Positions 1 to 7,363 of a DNA stretch of 25,375 nucleotides are shown one piece after another; within the stretch, counting starts at the first letter, position 1; the number at the start of each line of letters is the position of its first letter. Origin of the DNA: Clostridiales bacterium UBA4821 (lineage in GTDB: Bacteria > Bacillota > Clostridia > Acetivibrionales > UBA4821); the NCBI GenBank assembly GCA_002402315.1, contig DHFP01000133.1:1-25375 (forward strand), read 5' to 3'. A model generated the notes under the pieces. It ran no database searches. It was not told the origin of the DNA and worked only from the letters and a program-made list of their open reading frames with translations. A program made the position numbers and the translations under genes.

Positions 1-84
1 GGATTCATTGTGGGTAAAGCATAGGGTTTAAGGAGGCCACTGAAAAACTACCGTTTTTTTAAAATAATCAAAATTCAGATAAAT

Positions 85-129
85 AAAAATAACGAATAAA
101 AATTCTTTTAAATTTTATTCGTTATTTTT
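85..129. terminator. AT-rich perfect hairpin, possible bidirectional terminator
   Basis: A 17-bp perfect inverted repeat (85-101 against 113-129, core AACGAATAAAA/TTTTATTCGTT) surrounds an 11-nt loop. It lies just past the stop of the minus-strand transposase fragment, and A- and T-runs flank both arms, so it could end transcription from either side. The stem is almost all A/T, so its strength is doubtful. Positions 1-84 hold no gene I can support. A stretch near 35-55 could be the outer end of the adjoining IS1182-type element. Confidence 0.45.
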
Positions 130-157
130 TCTGTTTCTAAGAGAGGATAAGCTAGGA

Positions 158-337
158 TTATTTATCCATTAACTTGATTATTCTTTTTAAATTTACCGTA
201 AATATTGATAATGCGCCTTGCATTTCCATACCAACAAGACCTGAAGATGATGCAACATCATATCCATGTCTATGTTTTAGTTCACTATTCTTTGCTTCAA
301 TTTTATACCGTTCTTTTGATTTCTCTTTAAAATATTG
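158..337 (-). pseudogene. IS1182-family transposase, C-terminal fragment
   Basis: Read on the minus strand from about 337 to the TAA at 158-160, the frame gives about 58 residues. They include ERYKIEAKNSELKHRHGYD, then a GMEMQGALSIF segment and a VNLKRIIKL end. This order (KIEAKNSELK, HGYD, MQGA, NLKRI) is the familiar C-terminus of IS1182-type DDE transposases. A TGA in the same frame lies immediately upstream and everything before it is missing, so this is only the tail. It abuts the truncated end of the TniB-like ATPase gene, and the junction lies near 330-350. The simplest reading is that an IS1182-type element inserted into, or recombined with, the ATPase gene and was then mostly deleted. 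Confidence 0.7.
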
Positions 338-909
338 TCATTCCTGAAATTCCATTTAATTACAATTCTTTGTTTTAAAGCTTCATGTATTTGTTTTGAT
401 AAAATATCATTTAGTACAGGCTGTCCTGATAAGATAAATATTGCATAATTTTTCGAATCCATCTCAAAATTAAATAGTATTTTAAGGTCGTTCAAGATAT
501 CAGTTTTCAGATATTGTGCTTCGTCTATGATAATAACTGGTATGATTTTTTTGTCTTTGGATAAAGAGATAATACGCTCCTGAATGTTTTTAAACAAATC
601 TACTTTTTTCTGAAAAATCTCTATACCTAATCCATAAGCAAGTGATTTGTAAAATTCCAATACAGTAACAGTAGATAAAGGAATATACGCGACTTTATAA
701 AGATTGGAATTAAGTGAATCTGCAAAACACCTTAAGCTATACGTTTTTCCTGTACCAGGAAGGCCAGTAAAAAGGCCTATTCCCTTAATATTTTTCAAAT
801 GTTCTAGCCTTGATGAAGCTTGCGCGAAGTCGCCTGATTTAAAACAATCACAAGCTGCCAAGCCTTTATCAAATGGGTTAAGCTCCATGCCCCAGTAAGT
901 TTTATACAT
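338..909 (-). pseudogene. TniB/ExeA-like AAA ATPase of a transposon, 3' truncated
   Basis: The product begins MYKTYWGMELNPFDKGL, the usual start of ExeA/TniB-like ATPases. Numbered from the upstream GTG, Walker A is GLPGTGKT at residues 52-59, and Walker B is VIIIDEAQ near residue 130. A sensor-like segment LSGQPVLND and ALKQRIVIKWNF follow. The frame then runs into foreign sequence and stops at 277. These proteins normally continue about 60-80 residues more, so the lid domain is lost. I prefer the ATG at 909 to the GTG at 918. That ATG overlaps the end of the upstream transposase frame (ATGTATAA), which implies translational coupling. Such ATPases act as target-selection or activator partners for TniA-type transposases. 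The truncation makes this copy very likely inactive. Confidence 0.7.
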
Positions 910-1882
910 TAATATCACCGCCGTTCATTTTAGAATAATCAATAACATTTCTTCTAACCTTAGAATTATCAACTCTTTTCAAAGAATATATAGTATCGAT
1001 TAATACATTATCCTGATTAAAAATGAAGGCTTTATCAGTATTACAGGGTAAATATCTTATATTGAGCCTTTGACCAATAAATTTTTGAGGCACTTCAAAA
1101 TATTTAGAATCTAGCTGAATAGTAGAATCATTATTAACCTTTCGAGTAACTCTATGCAAAAAGTGAGTTCCCAACAATTCAGAAGGTATTAATTTGACTT
1201 TATTCATATCTCTAAGATACCTATTTCTTGGAGTCATACCAAGAGCAGAATGTTCAAACAATCTGCATGTTTACGGCATTATCATTGAAAAAAATTCCCC
1301 ATGTAGAATAAGCCTTGACGCATCATCAATAAATACAATCAAATATGTTTGTCTTTTTAGACCATTAACTTTAATAACAGATCCATGGGTAGTGTCAGAT
1401 TGCCAGCAGTCATTGGCAAACTCCATTTCAAAAGCACGTCTATCAACGGGTGCAATTTGATTTCTCTTAAGATTATTTTCTCTTATATATCTTAGAACTG
1501 TAGCTAATGAAGTATTAGTAACTTTGATATATCCTTCTTCTACGAGCTTTTGATAAAGAAGTTTACCAGTTATGTATGGATATTTTTCTTTTAAAGCATG
1601 AATTTTTTCGATACACATAGAATCAAGTACCCTAGGTTTCCCTATATCATTTCTAGTTTTAGGAATCAGAGCATCAAAACCACCCTTTTTATATAGCAAG
1701 AACCACTTTTTGATTGCACCGGCAGAAAACTTTACGGGTTTGCCGTCGGGCAGAGTATGAGTTTTAGCTGCAATATCCCTGAAGAATTGCATTTGAGAAC
1801 AGGCATCAAAAGTATCGTTAACCACAGGAGCAATTAACGAAAATCTAAAAAGTGCCAATTCATGTAAATCTTTATCTGACAT
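902..1882 (-). pseudogene. TniA/IS481-like DDE transposase, frameshifted and internally deleted
   Basis: The 5' part (1882 to 1271) has an N-terminal helix-turn-helix (AGAIKKWFLLYKKGGFDAL) and the start of an RNase-H fold (NDCWQSDTTHGSV with the first catalytic Asp, then TYLIVFIDDASRLILHGEFF). The 3' part (1261 to 902) resumes with HSALGMTPRNRYL and a Mu-type C-terminal barrel (FEVPQKFIGQRLNIRYLP). Between them a run of seven T on the coding strand shifts the frame, because eight would give FFFNDNAV as the family expects. The segment that should carry the second Asp (VDNG) and the Glu (KVERFF) is also gone, roughly 70-90 residues. The gene is therefore dead even if the frameshift is suppressed. 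A strong RBS (GGGAGG near 1896-1902) precedes the ATG at 1882. The partner ATPase gene follows with an 8-nt overlap. Confidence 0.75.
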
Positions 1883-2005
1883 AATTTTGCCAACCTCCCT
1901 TAAAATTATTTCTGAAAATATGTTAGCAATTAAAACAAAGCTAATCTATTCAAGAGTTATGTGGGTGGTCGAAAATGAGCTCCTATGCGAATTGGTATAG
2001 ATAAT

Positions 2006-2416
2006 TTATTGTGAAACTTGGTCATTAGAAATATCCACTTTGTATGGATAAAGTATTGAAGGTTGAAATGAAATTTTAAACTTTCGGCAAAGCTTTAAAA
2101 CACTACAATGTTCAACAAAATGTTGAACCAAAACATGAAACATACACGAAAAAGTATAGATACAGTAAGGAACAACATCATTAGGTAAAATTGCATGGGT
2201 GCTGTTGCAGGAATTACATAAAAGTCTTAAGATATTAATCTTCATTTCACATATTTCAAAATTATCATTAAGATAACAAACATTTCTCTCATAAACAGCA
2301 TGCCTTATGAATGAGTGCTTTGCACCACATTTAGGACATATGTAGGTAAATATTGAGTAATTATTTAAAATTCTTTCATTGTAGGTATTGAAGTTACTGT
2401 TAAAATCAATTATCAT
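2006..2416 (-). CDS. DUF6431-type zinc protein associated with a transposase
   Basis: This 136-residue protein has two CxxC pairs (C27/C30 in YICPKCGAKHSF and C67/C70 in LLCNSCNSTHAILPND), a typical two-part zinc ribbon. The THAILPNDVVPY segment following the second pair is characteristic of the DUF6431 group. Those proteins sit directly upstream of TniA-like transposase genes, exactly as here. The end (after KLCRKFKISFQ) is short, and related proteins seem to continue into a helical C-terminus, so a late frameshift or truncation is possible. No clear RBS precedes the ATG. Its role in transposition is unknown; DNA binding is a reasonable guess from the zinc ribbon. Confidence 0.55.
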   Translation of the reverse strand: MIIDFNSNFNTYNERILNNYSIFTYICPKCGAKHSFIRHAVYERNVCYLNDNFEICEMKINILRLLCNSCNSTHAILPNDVVPYCIYTFSCMFHVLVQHFVEHCSVLKLCRKFKISFQPSILYPYKVDISNDQVSQ

Positions 2417-2450
2417 AAAAACAAATCAAATATTATGAATTTAGGGATTT

Positions 2451-2481
2451 GGAGAAGAAACTTTGCAAGGGAGTCTTCTCC
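2451..2481 (+). terminator. Inverted repeat with short T-run
   Basis: GGAGAAGA at 2451-2458 pairs with TCTTCTCC at 2474-2481, followed by ATTTTTCT. It could be a weak terminator for plus-strand transcription, or a remnant of an element end. The 15-nt loop makes it marginal. Confidence 0.25.
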
Positions 2482-2579
2482 ATTTTTCTATTCTACAGCA
2501 GAAAACAGGAGAAAGAAATGTAAATTTTACATATTACATTCTTTTATCCTGTTTTTGTTTGTATGGATATTTTATTTTG

Positions 2580-2915
2580 CAAGGCGAAATGCTGATCTTG
2601 ATAGAAGAAAATGCAAAGAAGGGCTCCATCACGGAAGATTTTGACGAACAGTACCAGAAGATCGCAGAACAGATCAAGGACTTGAAGCAAAAGAAGCTGG
2701 AGATGGTGCGGGAACAAAAAATGGCTGAGAAATTTCAGCAAAGGGTTGAAGATATGGATACCTGCCTGAAGAAAACAGCCTGTGAGGTGAGGGAATTTGA
2801 CAATGACTTAGTCAGGAGGCTTTTACAAAGCGTAAAGGCAATCAATGATGAATTGATCGAAATCCAATTTAAATCTGGGATCGTGATGAAGCAAACGATT
2901 TCATATTATGATTAA
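2580..2915 (+). pseudogene. Large serine recombinase, C-terminal fragment
   Basis: The open frame carries ILIEENAKKGSITEDFDEQY, a helical Lys/Glu-rich stretch, and CLKKTACEVREFDNDLVRRL. It ends with LIEIQFKSGIVMKQTISYY before the TAA at 2913-2915. This is the coiled-coil and tail segment of large serine recombinases of clostridial integrative elements, where 'FDNDLVRRLLxSV...IQFKSGI' closes the protein. The catalytic serine domain and zinc ribbon, about 400 residues, are absent. Sequence upstream of about 2580 in this frame does not resemble the family. It is a relic of an integrated element that may have brought in the island to the right. Confidence 0.65.
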
Positions 2916-2951
2916 CACGAGGTAGGAATCGTTACAGAATTAAAAAAGTAC

Positions 2952-2980
2952 TTGCGTTTCTTCGTAGTTGCGAATATAAT
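2952..2980 (+). promoter_or_regulatory. Sigma-A promoter for the R-M operon
   Basis: TTGCGT (2952-2957) and TATAAT (2975-2980) are separated by exactly 17 nt. They lie 37 nt upstream of the first R-M gene, whose RBS is AGGAG at 3005-3009. The -10 matches consensus fully, and the -35 matches four of six bases. Confidence 0.55.
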
Positions 2981-3017
2981 TATTCTTGTATAAAAGTAAT
3001 TTTTAGGAGCAGATACT

Positions 3018-3218
3018 ATGGAATTTATAACAGCTAAAGAAGCTGCGGAGAAATGGGGAATTACTCCCCGGCGTGTGCAAGTCCTATGTGCAGAAGGCCG
3101 AATACCTGGTGCTTGGCGATTAGGTAATGCATGGGCAATACCAGTAAATTCTGAAAAGCCTCGTGATGAACGTATACTGCTTAAAAATATTATCGATAAG
3201 GGGGGGGAGAATGTCTGA
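3018..3218 (+). CDS. Small helix-turn-helix protein, R-M associated
   Basis: This 66-residue protein starts MEFITAKEAAEKWGITPRRV and contains CAEGRIPGAWRLGNAWAIP. That is the compact winged-helix fold of excisionase/MerR-like DNA-binding proteins (AAEKWGIT as the recognition HTH, GRIPGAWRLGNAW as the wing). AGGAG at 3005-3009, 8 nt from the ATG, fixes the start. Its stop overlaps the methyltransferase start (TGATG, 3216-3220), so the two are translationally coupled. It may regulate the cassette as a controller protein does, but it is shorter than and unlike classical C proteins, so that role is inference. A run of seven or more G precedes the overlap and supplies the RBS for the next gene. 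Confidence 0.7.
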   Translation: MEFITAKEAAEKWGITPRRVQVLCAEGRIPGAWRLGNAWAIPVNSEKPRDERILLKNIIDKGGENV

Positions 3219-4201
3219 TGCGCTCAATCGAAATTTGTGCCGGAGCCGGCGGACAGGCGTTAGGATTAGAGCAGGCAGGATTTAAACATGTTGTTTTAGT
3301 GGAAATTGAACAAGCAGCTTGTGCAACCTTAAGGACAAACCGCCCCAAATGGAATGTTTTAGAAGGAGATGTTCGAGAGTTTAAAGCAAGCGATTACCAA
3401 AATATAGATTTGGTTGCAGGAGGGGTTCCTTGCCCTCCGTTTTCAGTTGCGGGCAAGCAATTAGGCAACGAAGATGATAGAGATTTGTTTCCCGATGCAC
3501 TCAGAATTGTAAGTGAATGCAATCCAAAAGCAGTGATGTTGGAAAATGTTCGCGGACTATTTGATGCTAAGTTCAGTGATTATCGCAATCATATAAAAGA
3601 GCAATTGGAATCTATGGGTTATAGATGCTTTTGGGAATTGGTACAGGCGAATCACTACAGTGTTCCCCAGCTAAGACCGAGGACCGTACTTGTTGCGCTA
3701 AAACAGAAATATGCGGATTGCTTTACATGGCCTCTGGGTGTCGTAGCTCCACCCCCTACTGTAGGGCAGGCACTCTATCATGAAATGGCGAGTAATGGAT
3801 GGGAAGGTGCGAAGGAATGGGCTGATCGAGCAAATGACATTGCACCTACTATTGTTGGCGGGAGTAAAAAACATGGAGGCGCTGATTTAGGTCCTACTCG
3901 ATCAAAACTTGCCTGGTCTAAGCTTGGTATAAATGGGCATGGGCTTGATGAAATGCCTCCTTCAAAAGGATTTACAGGCACACCTAAATTAACAGTAAAA
4001 ATGGCAGCCTTAATTCAGGGATTCCCTCCTGAGTGGGTTTTTGTGGGGAAGAAAACGCCTGCATACCGACAAGTTGGGAATGCGTTCCCTCCACCTGTTG
4101 CTAAAGCAATAGGTACAGCTATAAAGAAAGCACTATTACAAGGTGACAAAGAATTAAATTTGGAGGAAAACGTATATGAAGAGTCTCGGAGCGCGCGATA
4201 A
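3218..4201 (+). CDS. C5-cytosine DNA methyltransferase of a type II R-M system
   Basis: The 327-residue enzyme transfers a methyl group from S-adenosylmethionine to C5 of cytosine in duplex DNA. The motifs are in canonical order. Motif I is EICAGAGGQALGLEQAGF (residues 5-22), and motif IV is GGVPCPPFSVAGKQLG with the catalytic Cys72. Motif VI is ENVRGL (109-114), and motif VIII is QLRPRTVLVAL (151-161). A target-recognition region holds APTIVGGSKKHGGADLGPTR, and IQGFPPEW and motif X RQVGNAFPPPVA close the protein. Nothing essential is missing. It is coupled to the HTH gene upstream, and its 3' end overlaps the HNH endonuclease gene by 26 nt, the layout of a compact R-M cassette. Sequence specificity cannot be read from the protein. 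Confidence 0.92.
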   Translation: MRSIEICAGAGGQALGLEQAGFKHVVLVEIEQAACATLRTNRPKWNVLEGDVREFKASDYQNIDLVAGGVPCPPFSVAGKQLGNEDDRDLFPDALRIVSECNPKAVMLENVRGLFDAKFSDYRNHIKEQLESMGYRCFWELVQANHYSVPQLRPRTVLVALKQKYADCFTWPLGVVAPPPTVGQALYHEMASNGWEGAKEWADRANDIAPTIVGGSKKHGGADLGPTRSKLAWSKLGINGHGLDEMPPSKGFTGTPKLTVKMAALIQGFPPEWVFVGKKTPAYRQVGNAFPPPVAKAIGTAIKKALLQGDKELNLEENVYEESRSAR

Positions 4202-4769
4202 ACTGCGTCAGTATTTTTTAGATCATATTGGTGAGGTGTTGGATTCAGATACATTGAGGGAAATTGCCGGAATAAGCGAATGGGCACGTCGTATTCGCGA
4301 GCTTCGAAATGAAGAAGGCTATCAAATATTAACTCATCATGACCGTTCTGACCTTAAACCTGGTCAGTATGTTCTTGATAATCCAAAACCACAGCCAGCA
4401 TTTGCACGAGAGATCAGTAAAGAAACCCGTGCTTATGTACTTGACCGTAACGGTTTTACCTGCCAGATGTGCGGCGCTGTTGCTGGCGAACCTCATCCAT
4501 ATGACCCAACAAGAAAAACTCGGTTACATATTGGACATATAATTGATAAAAGCATGGGCGGAACTGACGATCCTGGTAATCTTCGCGCTATTTGTAGTGT
4601 TTGCAATGAGGGAGCCTCTAATTTGACATTAGATAGGCCTTCTTATGATAAACTACTGATACAAATCAGGAGGGCTACAGGCGCGGATCAGCTCAAAGCA
4701 TTGGAATGGCTAATGAAAAAGTTCCCAGAACAATCACAAAAGCTGCTTAAGAACGAAAACGACGACTAG
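4176..4769 (+). CDS. HNH endonuclease, likely restriction partner
   Basis: The 197-residue protein has an N-terminal winged-helix-like part (about residues 1-70: TLREIAGISEWARRIRELR, then LKPGQYVL) and a C-terminal ββα-metal HNH nuclease. Zinc cysteines C96/C99 (CQMCG) and C140/C143 (CSVCN) bracket HIGHIIDKSMGGT (H118, H121) and GNLRAIC (N135). That is a complete catalytic set with the structural zinc site. The N-terminal HTH suits sequence recognition. GGAGG at 4161-4165 precedes the ATG, and the gene overlaps the methyltransferase end by 26 nt, so they are co-translated. The context strongly suggests a type II restriction endonuclease cutting at the site the methyltransferase protects. A homing or nicking enzyme is less likely. 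Confidence 0.8.
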   Translation: MKSLGARDKLRQYFLDHIGEVLDSDTLREIAGISEWARRIRELRNEEGYQILTHHDRSDLKPGQYVLDNPKPQPAFAREISKETRAYVLDRNGFTCQMCGAVAGEPHPYDPTRKTRLHIGHIIDKSMGGTDDPGNLRAICSVCNEGASNLTLDRPSYDKLLIQIRRATGADQLKALEWLMKKFPEQSQKLLKNENDD

Positions 4770-4826
4770 ATTTTTAGTTAAATAGATTAAATAACTTGAA
4801 ATGCTAATTTTAGGAAGTGAGAAAAC

Positions 4827-5114
4827 ATGGGAAATGAAGGAAATCTTACGGGCAAAGAATTTGAAGAAATCAAAATGCTAGTTGATAAAGCTACAACTGC
4901 CAGTAATAAAAAAACAGCAGAGTCTTTTATAAAGCGTTTAGACTTTATGAAAAGAACTTTAAATATAGAGCCCTATAAGAGGATTGTTTTTGGCGAACTT
5001 GTATCATATGCAAGCGCTGCATCAGGACAGGTAAGAGATAAAAAGCATTGGATGGATGCTGTAAATCAAAGCCTTTTCAAGTTAAAACCTTCTTCGGAAG
5101 ATATGGAGACATAA
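4827..5114 (+). CDS. Small protein of unknown function downstream of R-M
   Basis: This is a 95-residue, Lys-rich, predicted helical soluble protein (MGNEGNLTGKEFEEIKMLVD..., then RIVFGELVSYASAASGQVRD). I do not recognise the family. A good RBS (AGGAAGTGAG near 4813-4822) supports translation. It ends one base before the start of the FRG-domain gene, so the two form a translationally linked pair. A small helical protein directly upstream of a suspected effector could be an antitoxin or regulator, but nothing in the sequence proves that. The reading frame is intact. Confidence 0.65.
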   Translation: MGNEGNLTGKEFEEIKMLVDKATTASNKKTAESFIKRLDFMKRTLNIEPYKRIVFGELVSYASAASGQVRDKKHWMDAVNQSLFKLKPSSEDMET

Positions 5115-5115
5115 A

Positions 5116-6682
5116 ATGAGATACTCAAAAAAAGAGTTAAAAGGTCTGCCGATTCCAAAAGAGATAGTTGTTAAGAGTTTAGCAGAGTATATAGACTTGT
5201 TTTCAAACAACGAATTTGAAAACTATATATTTCGTGGAGAGCCAACGAGTTACCATGATATAATTTCGTCTGCACTTAGAAATATGGAATATCCTTTTAT
5301 TAAAATGAAAAATGAGTTCAGACGAGAAATATTTCATAGGCTTGCACCTGATGAACGCAATAATTTTTTAGCCTTCGCTCAACATCACAGAATACCGACA
5401 AACCTTATTGATTTCACAAGGTCGCCTCTTGCTGCACTATTTTTTGCCTGTCAACCGTTTCATAGTTCAGATGAACGTTTTGAACAAGAAAGAGGATTTA
5501 TATATCTTCTGAAAGATTTTACTATTATTACAAGTACTTGGATGATGATTGGGAGTATTACTTTGTCGATATGCAGCCGCGCACTCCTAAGAAATCCAAA
5601 TTTCCATCATATAACAATGGGGAGTATAAGAACAAGTTGCATTATGAGCTTGTAGGCGAAAATAAAGGATTGATTGCAGAAATAGAAAAACGCTATGGCA
5701 CAACCGAGCTGGTTACATTGGAATATACATTAAAATTACAATCATTTTTAAAACAAACGCTTGATTTTGAAGCTACTGTTTGGTGGCTTAACTGTATTCC
5801 TAATTTTCTATATACACCGATATTATCTTTTGAAAGAGGGCGTAACCAGCAAGGATTGTTTATATATCAAGCCTATATTTCTTTTGATGAAAACACTTAC
5901 GGAACACATATCCTTTCTCAATCAATGTTTTCGGGAGATTTTGTACCAGAAGTTTCTGTTGAAACCGTACTAATTAGCAAAAAGGAAATAGATGTACTTA
6001 CCATTTACAACTCGTACAATGTACCCTTTTTCCTCCGATCTAAGTCGAGAAAGTATCATTCAATTGTTGTGGGATATATTTACTCCAGAAAAAACGATAG
6101 AAATACTCCAATTTCTGAAAATAGTTCTATGCAGCAAATTGAATTACTCTGGAAGAAAAGGCTGGGCTTATTAAGTCCGCCGTTGGAGCAGATTATTTCA
6201 AGAATGAGGAACAAATCAGAATGGCAAGAACTTGGGGATATCTATTATAATATATTTAACCCAGACTTTAAAATAAAAGAAGAATGGGATCAAGAAGAGT
6301 ATAAGGACTATAAGCGCGAATATTATTCGTATAATCAGTATAATGAAAGCACTAATTATATCAATTTATATATTTTATGTTGGGAAACCGTTTTAAAAGA
6401 ATTCCAAGTAGTAATTTTAGATAGTGGTAGATATAAGACTCCTGCACCCACATGGGGATTTATTCATGATCCAACCAGATATTCGGAGTCTTTATATGCT
6501 TATAAATATATATCTTAATAGATAGTATAGATTACGCTTTGCAACAGTTTATATATGATGAAGATAGTGATGAAGCAAGAATCGCTAAGGGAAGATTTGA
6601 TGAGGTTGTTCTATATTTTGAAAATAAGCAAGAACAAGAAGAATTTCATCAATTATATAGAAGCTTATCCGACATGCGTTGA
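5116..6682 (+). pseudogene. FRG-domain protein, frameshifted
   Basis: The first frame (to 5655) carries the FRG motif NYIFRGEPTSYHDIISSALR and FLAFAQHHRIPTNLIDFTRS followed by PLAALFFACQPF. FRG domains are found in toxin- and defence-linked proteins, with unknown activity. At the T-run 5517-5520 the coding sense moves to another frame: five T instead of four would give LLKDFYYYYKYLDDDWEYYF. The family pattern then continues with NFLYTPILSFERGRNQQGLF and IYQAYISFDE. A further excursion around 5990-6110 is possible. Near 6505-6515 an extra AT dinucleotide ends the frame at 6518. Removing it gives YAYKYILIDSIDYALQQFIY and a tail to the TGA at 6680-6682. Restored, the protein would be about 520 residues. 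The 95-residue gene precedes it by one base, and an internal RBS (GGAG, 5105-5108) fits the ATG. At least two indels make it a pseudogene unless they are sequencing errors. Confidence 0.65.
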
Positions 6683-7238
6683 GAATTATATCAATGACGC
6701 AAAATTAAAGAAATATCATATCTCTTCTAACAACAAACTTGAAATTAAAGACTGCACTGAAAAGCTGATTACAGCTTTTGCTTTCAAAAGATTTTTATCT
6801 GATTATTGTAGAAAAAAAGCAGGCGTTGATGTTAAAAGAATTAAGTCTATTAGTATATTGCATAAATCATTAGGTTTGTTATGCCTTTCAGATATTGCGG
6901 AACATAGAGTTGACATCAATGAAACAGGGAAGGTAATACATTCCATTCATAATAAAGAAAGCAGAAAAGCAGTTAATAGATATAGCTATTGTACGGATAA
7001 ATATTGGACAAGAAATTTTCTAAATTTTATTGAGCCGATAACGACAGATTGGGAAAAAGACTATTCTACTGATATCTGTGATGGCTTTGAATGGTATTGT
7101 ACTTTAAAATATGATGATGGGTCTACAAAGATAATAAAAGGAAATATTATACTTCCACCTTTTACAGATGATATTGAACGAAGAATAAGAAATTTGGTTA
7201 CATTTGAGGTGGCTCCATGGCTATTTAATGCGTTATAG
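6555..7238 (+). CDS. Hypothetical protein, start overlapping the FRG gene tail
   Basis: The open frame gives up to 227 residues. I do not recognise the family. The convincing part is from about residue 45 on (VENYINDAKLKKYHI, GFEWYCTLKYDDGSTKIIKG and PPFTDDIERRI, ending TFEVAPWLFNAL). The segment YDDGSTKIIKG...PP looks like a small β-rich domain. The first ~40 codons share DNA with the restored tail of the upstream gene in another frame (ending at 6682). They have no clear RBS and read poorly, so the true start is uncertain. No ATG, GTG or TTG follows close after 6682 in frame. Either the genes overlap by ~130 bp or this gene has lost its own start. It belongs to the AT-rich island with the neighbours on both sides. 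Confidence 0.5.
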   Translation: MMKIVMKQESLREDLMRLFYILKISKNKKNFINYIEAYPTCVENYINDAKLKKYHISSNNKLEIKDCTEKLITAFAFKRFLSDYCRKKAGVDVKRIKSISILHKSLGLLCLSDIAEHRVDINETGKVIHSIHNKESRKAVNRYSYCTDKYWTRNFLNFIEPITTDWEKDYSTDICDGFEWYCTLKYDDGSTKIIKGNIILPPFTDDIERRIRNLVTFEVAPWLFNAL

Positions 7239-7252
7239 GAGTCAGGAGAATT

Positions 7253-7324
7253 ATGGGGAAAGTTGAATATGCTTATAGCTTAAAATTACATAATGAGAAA
7301 ATATTTAAGTGCTATATTAGCTAA
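7253..7324 (+). CDS. Possible 23-residue ORF or truncated gene start
   Basis: An ATG at 7253, 4 nt after AGGAG (7244-7248), opens a 23-codon frame (MGKVEYAYSLKLHNEKIF, then KCYIS) that stops at 7322-7324. The RBS is good but the spacing is short and the peptide is not recognisable. It may be the first codons of a gene whose remainder was deleted. Confidence 0.25.
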   Translation: MGKVEYAYSLKLHNEKIFKCYIS

Positions 7325-7363
7325 AATGGCAAAATAACAAATTGAGTATTCATTTTGTAAACA

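Larger units (their letters stand above)
338..2416 (-). mobile_element. Decayed TniA/TniB-like transposition module
   Basis: Three minus-strand genes lie in the order zinc protein (DUF6431), DDE transposase, ATPase, with the last two overlapping. This is the arrangement of a self-contained TniAB-like element. The transposase lacks two catalytic residues, and the ATPase is cut by IS1182-type sequence. I could not identify terminal inverted repeats with confidence. The segment 1883-2005 between transposase and zinc protein holds only the transposase RBS. Confidence 0.55.
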
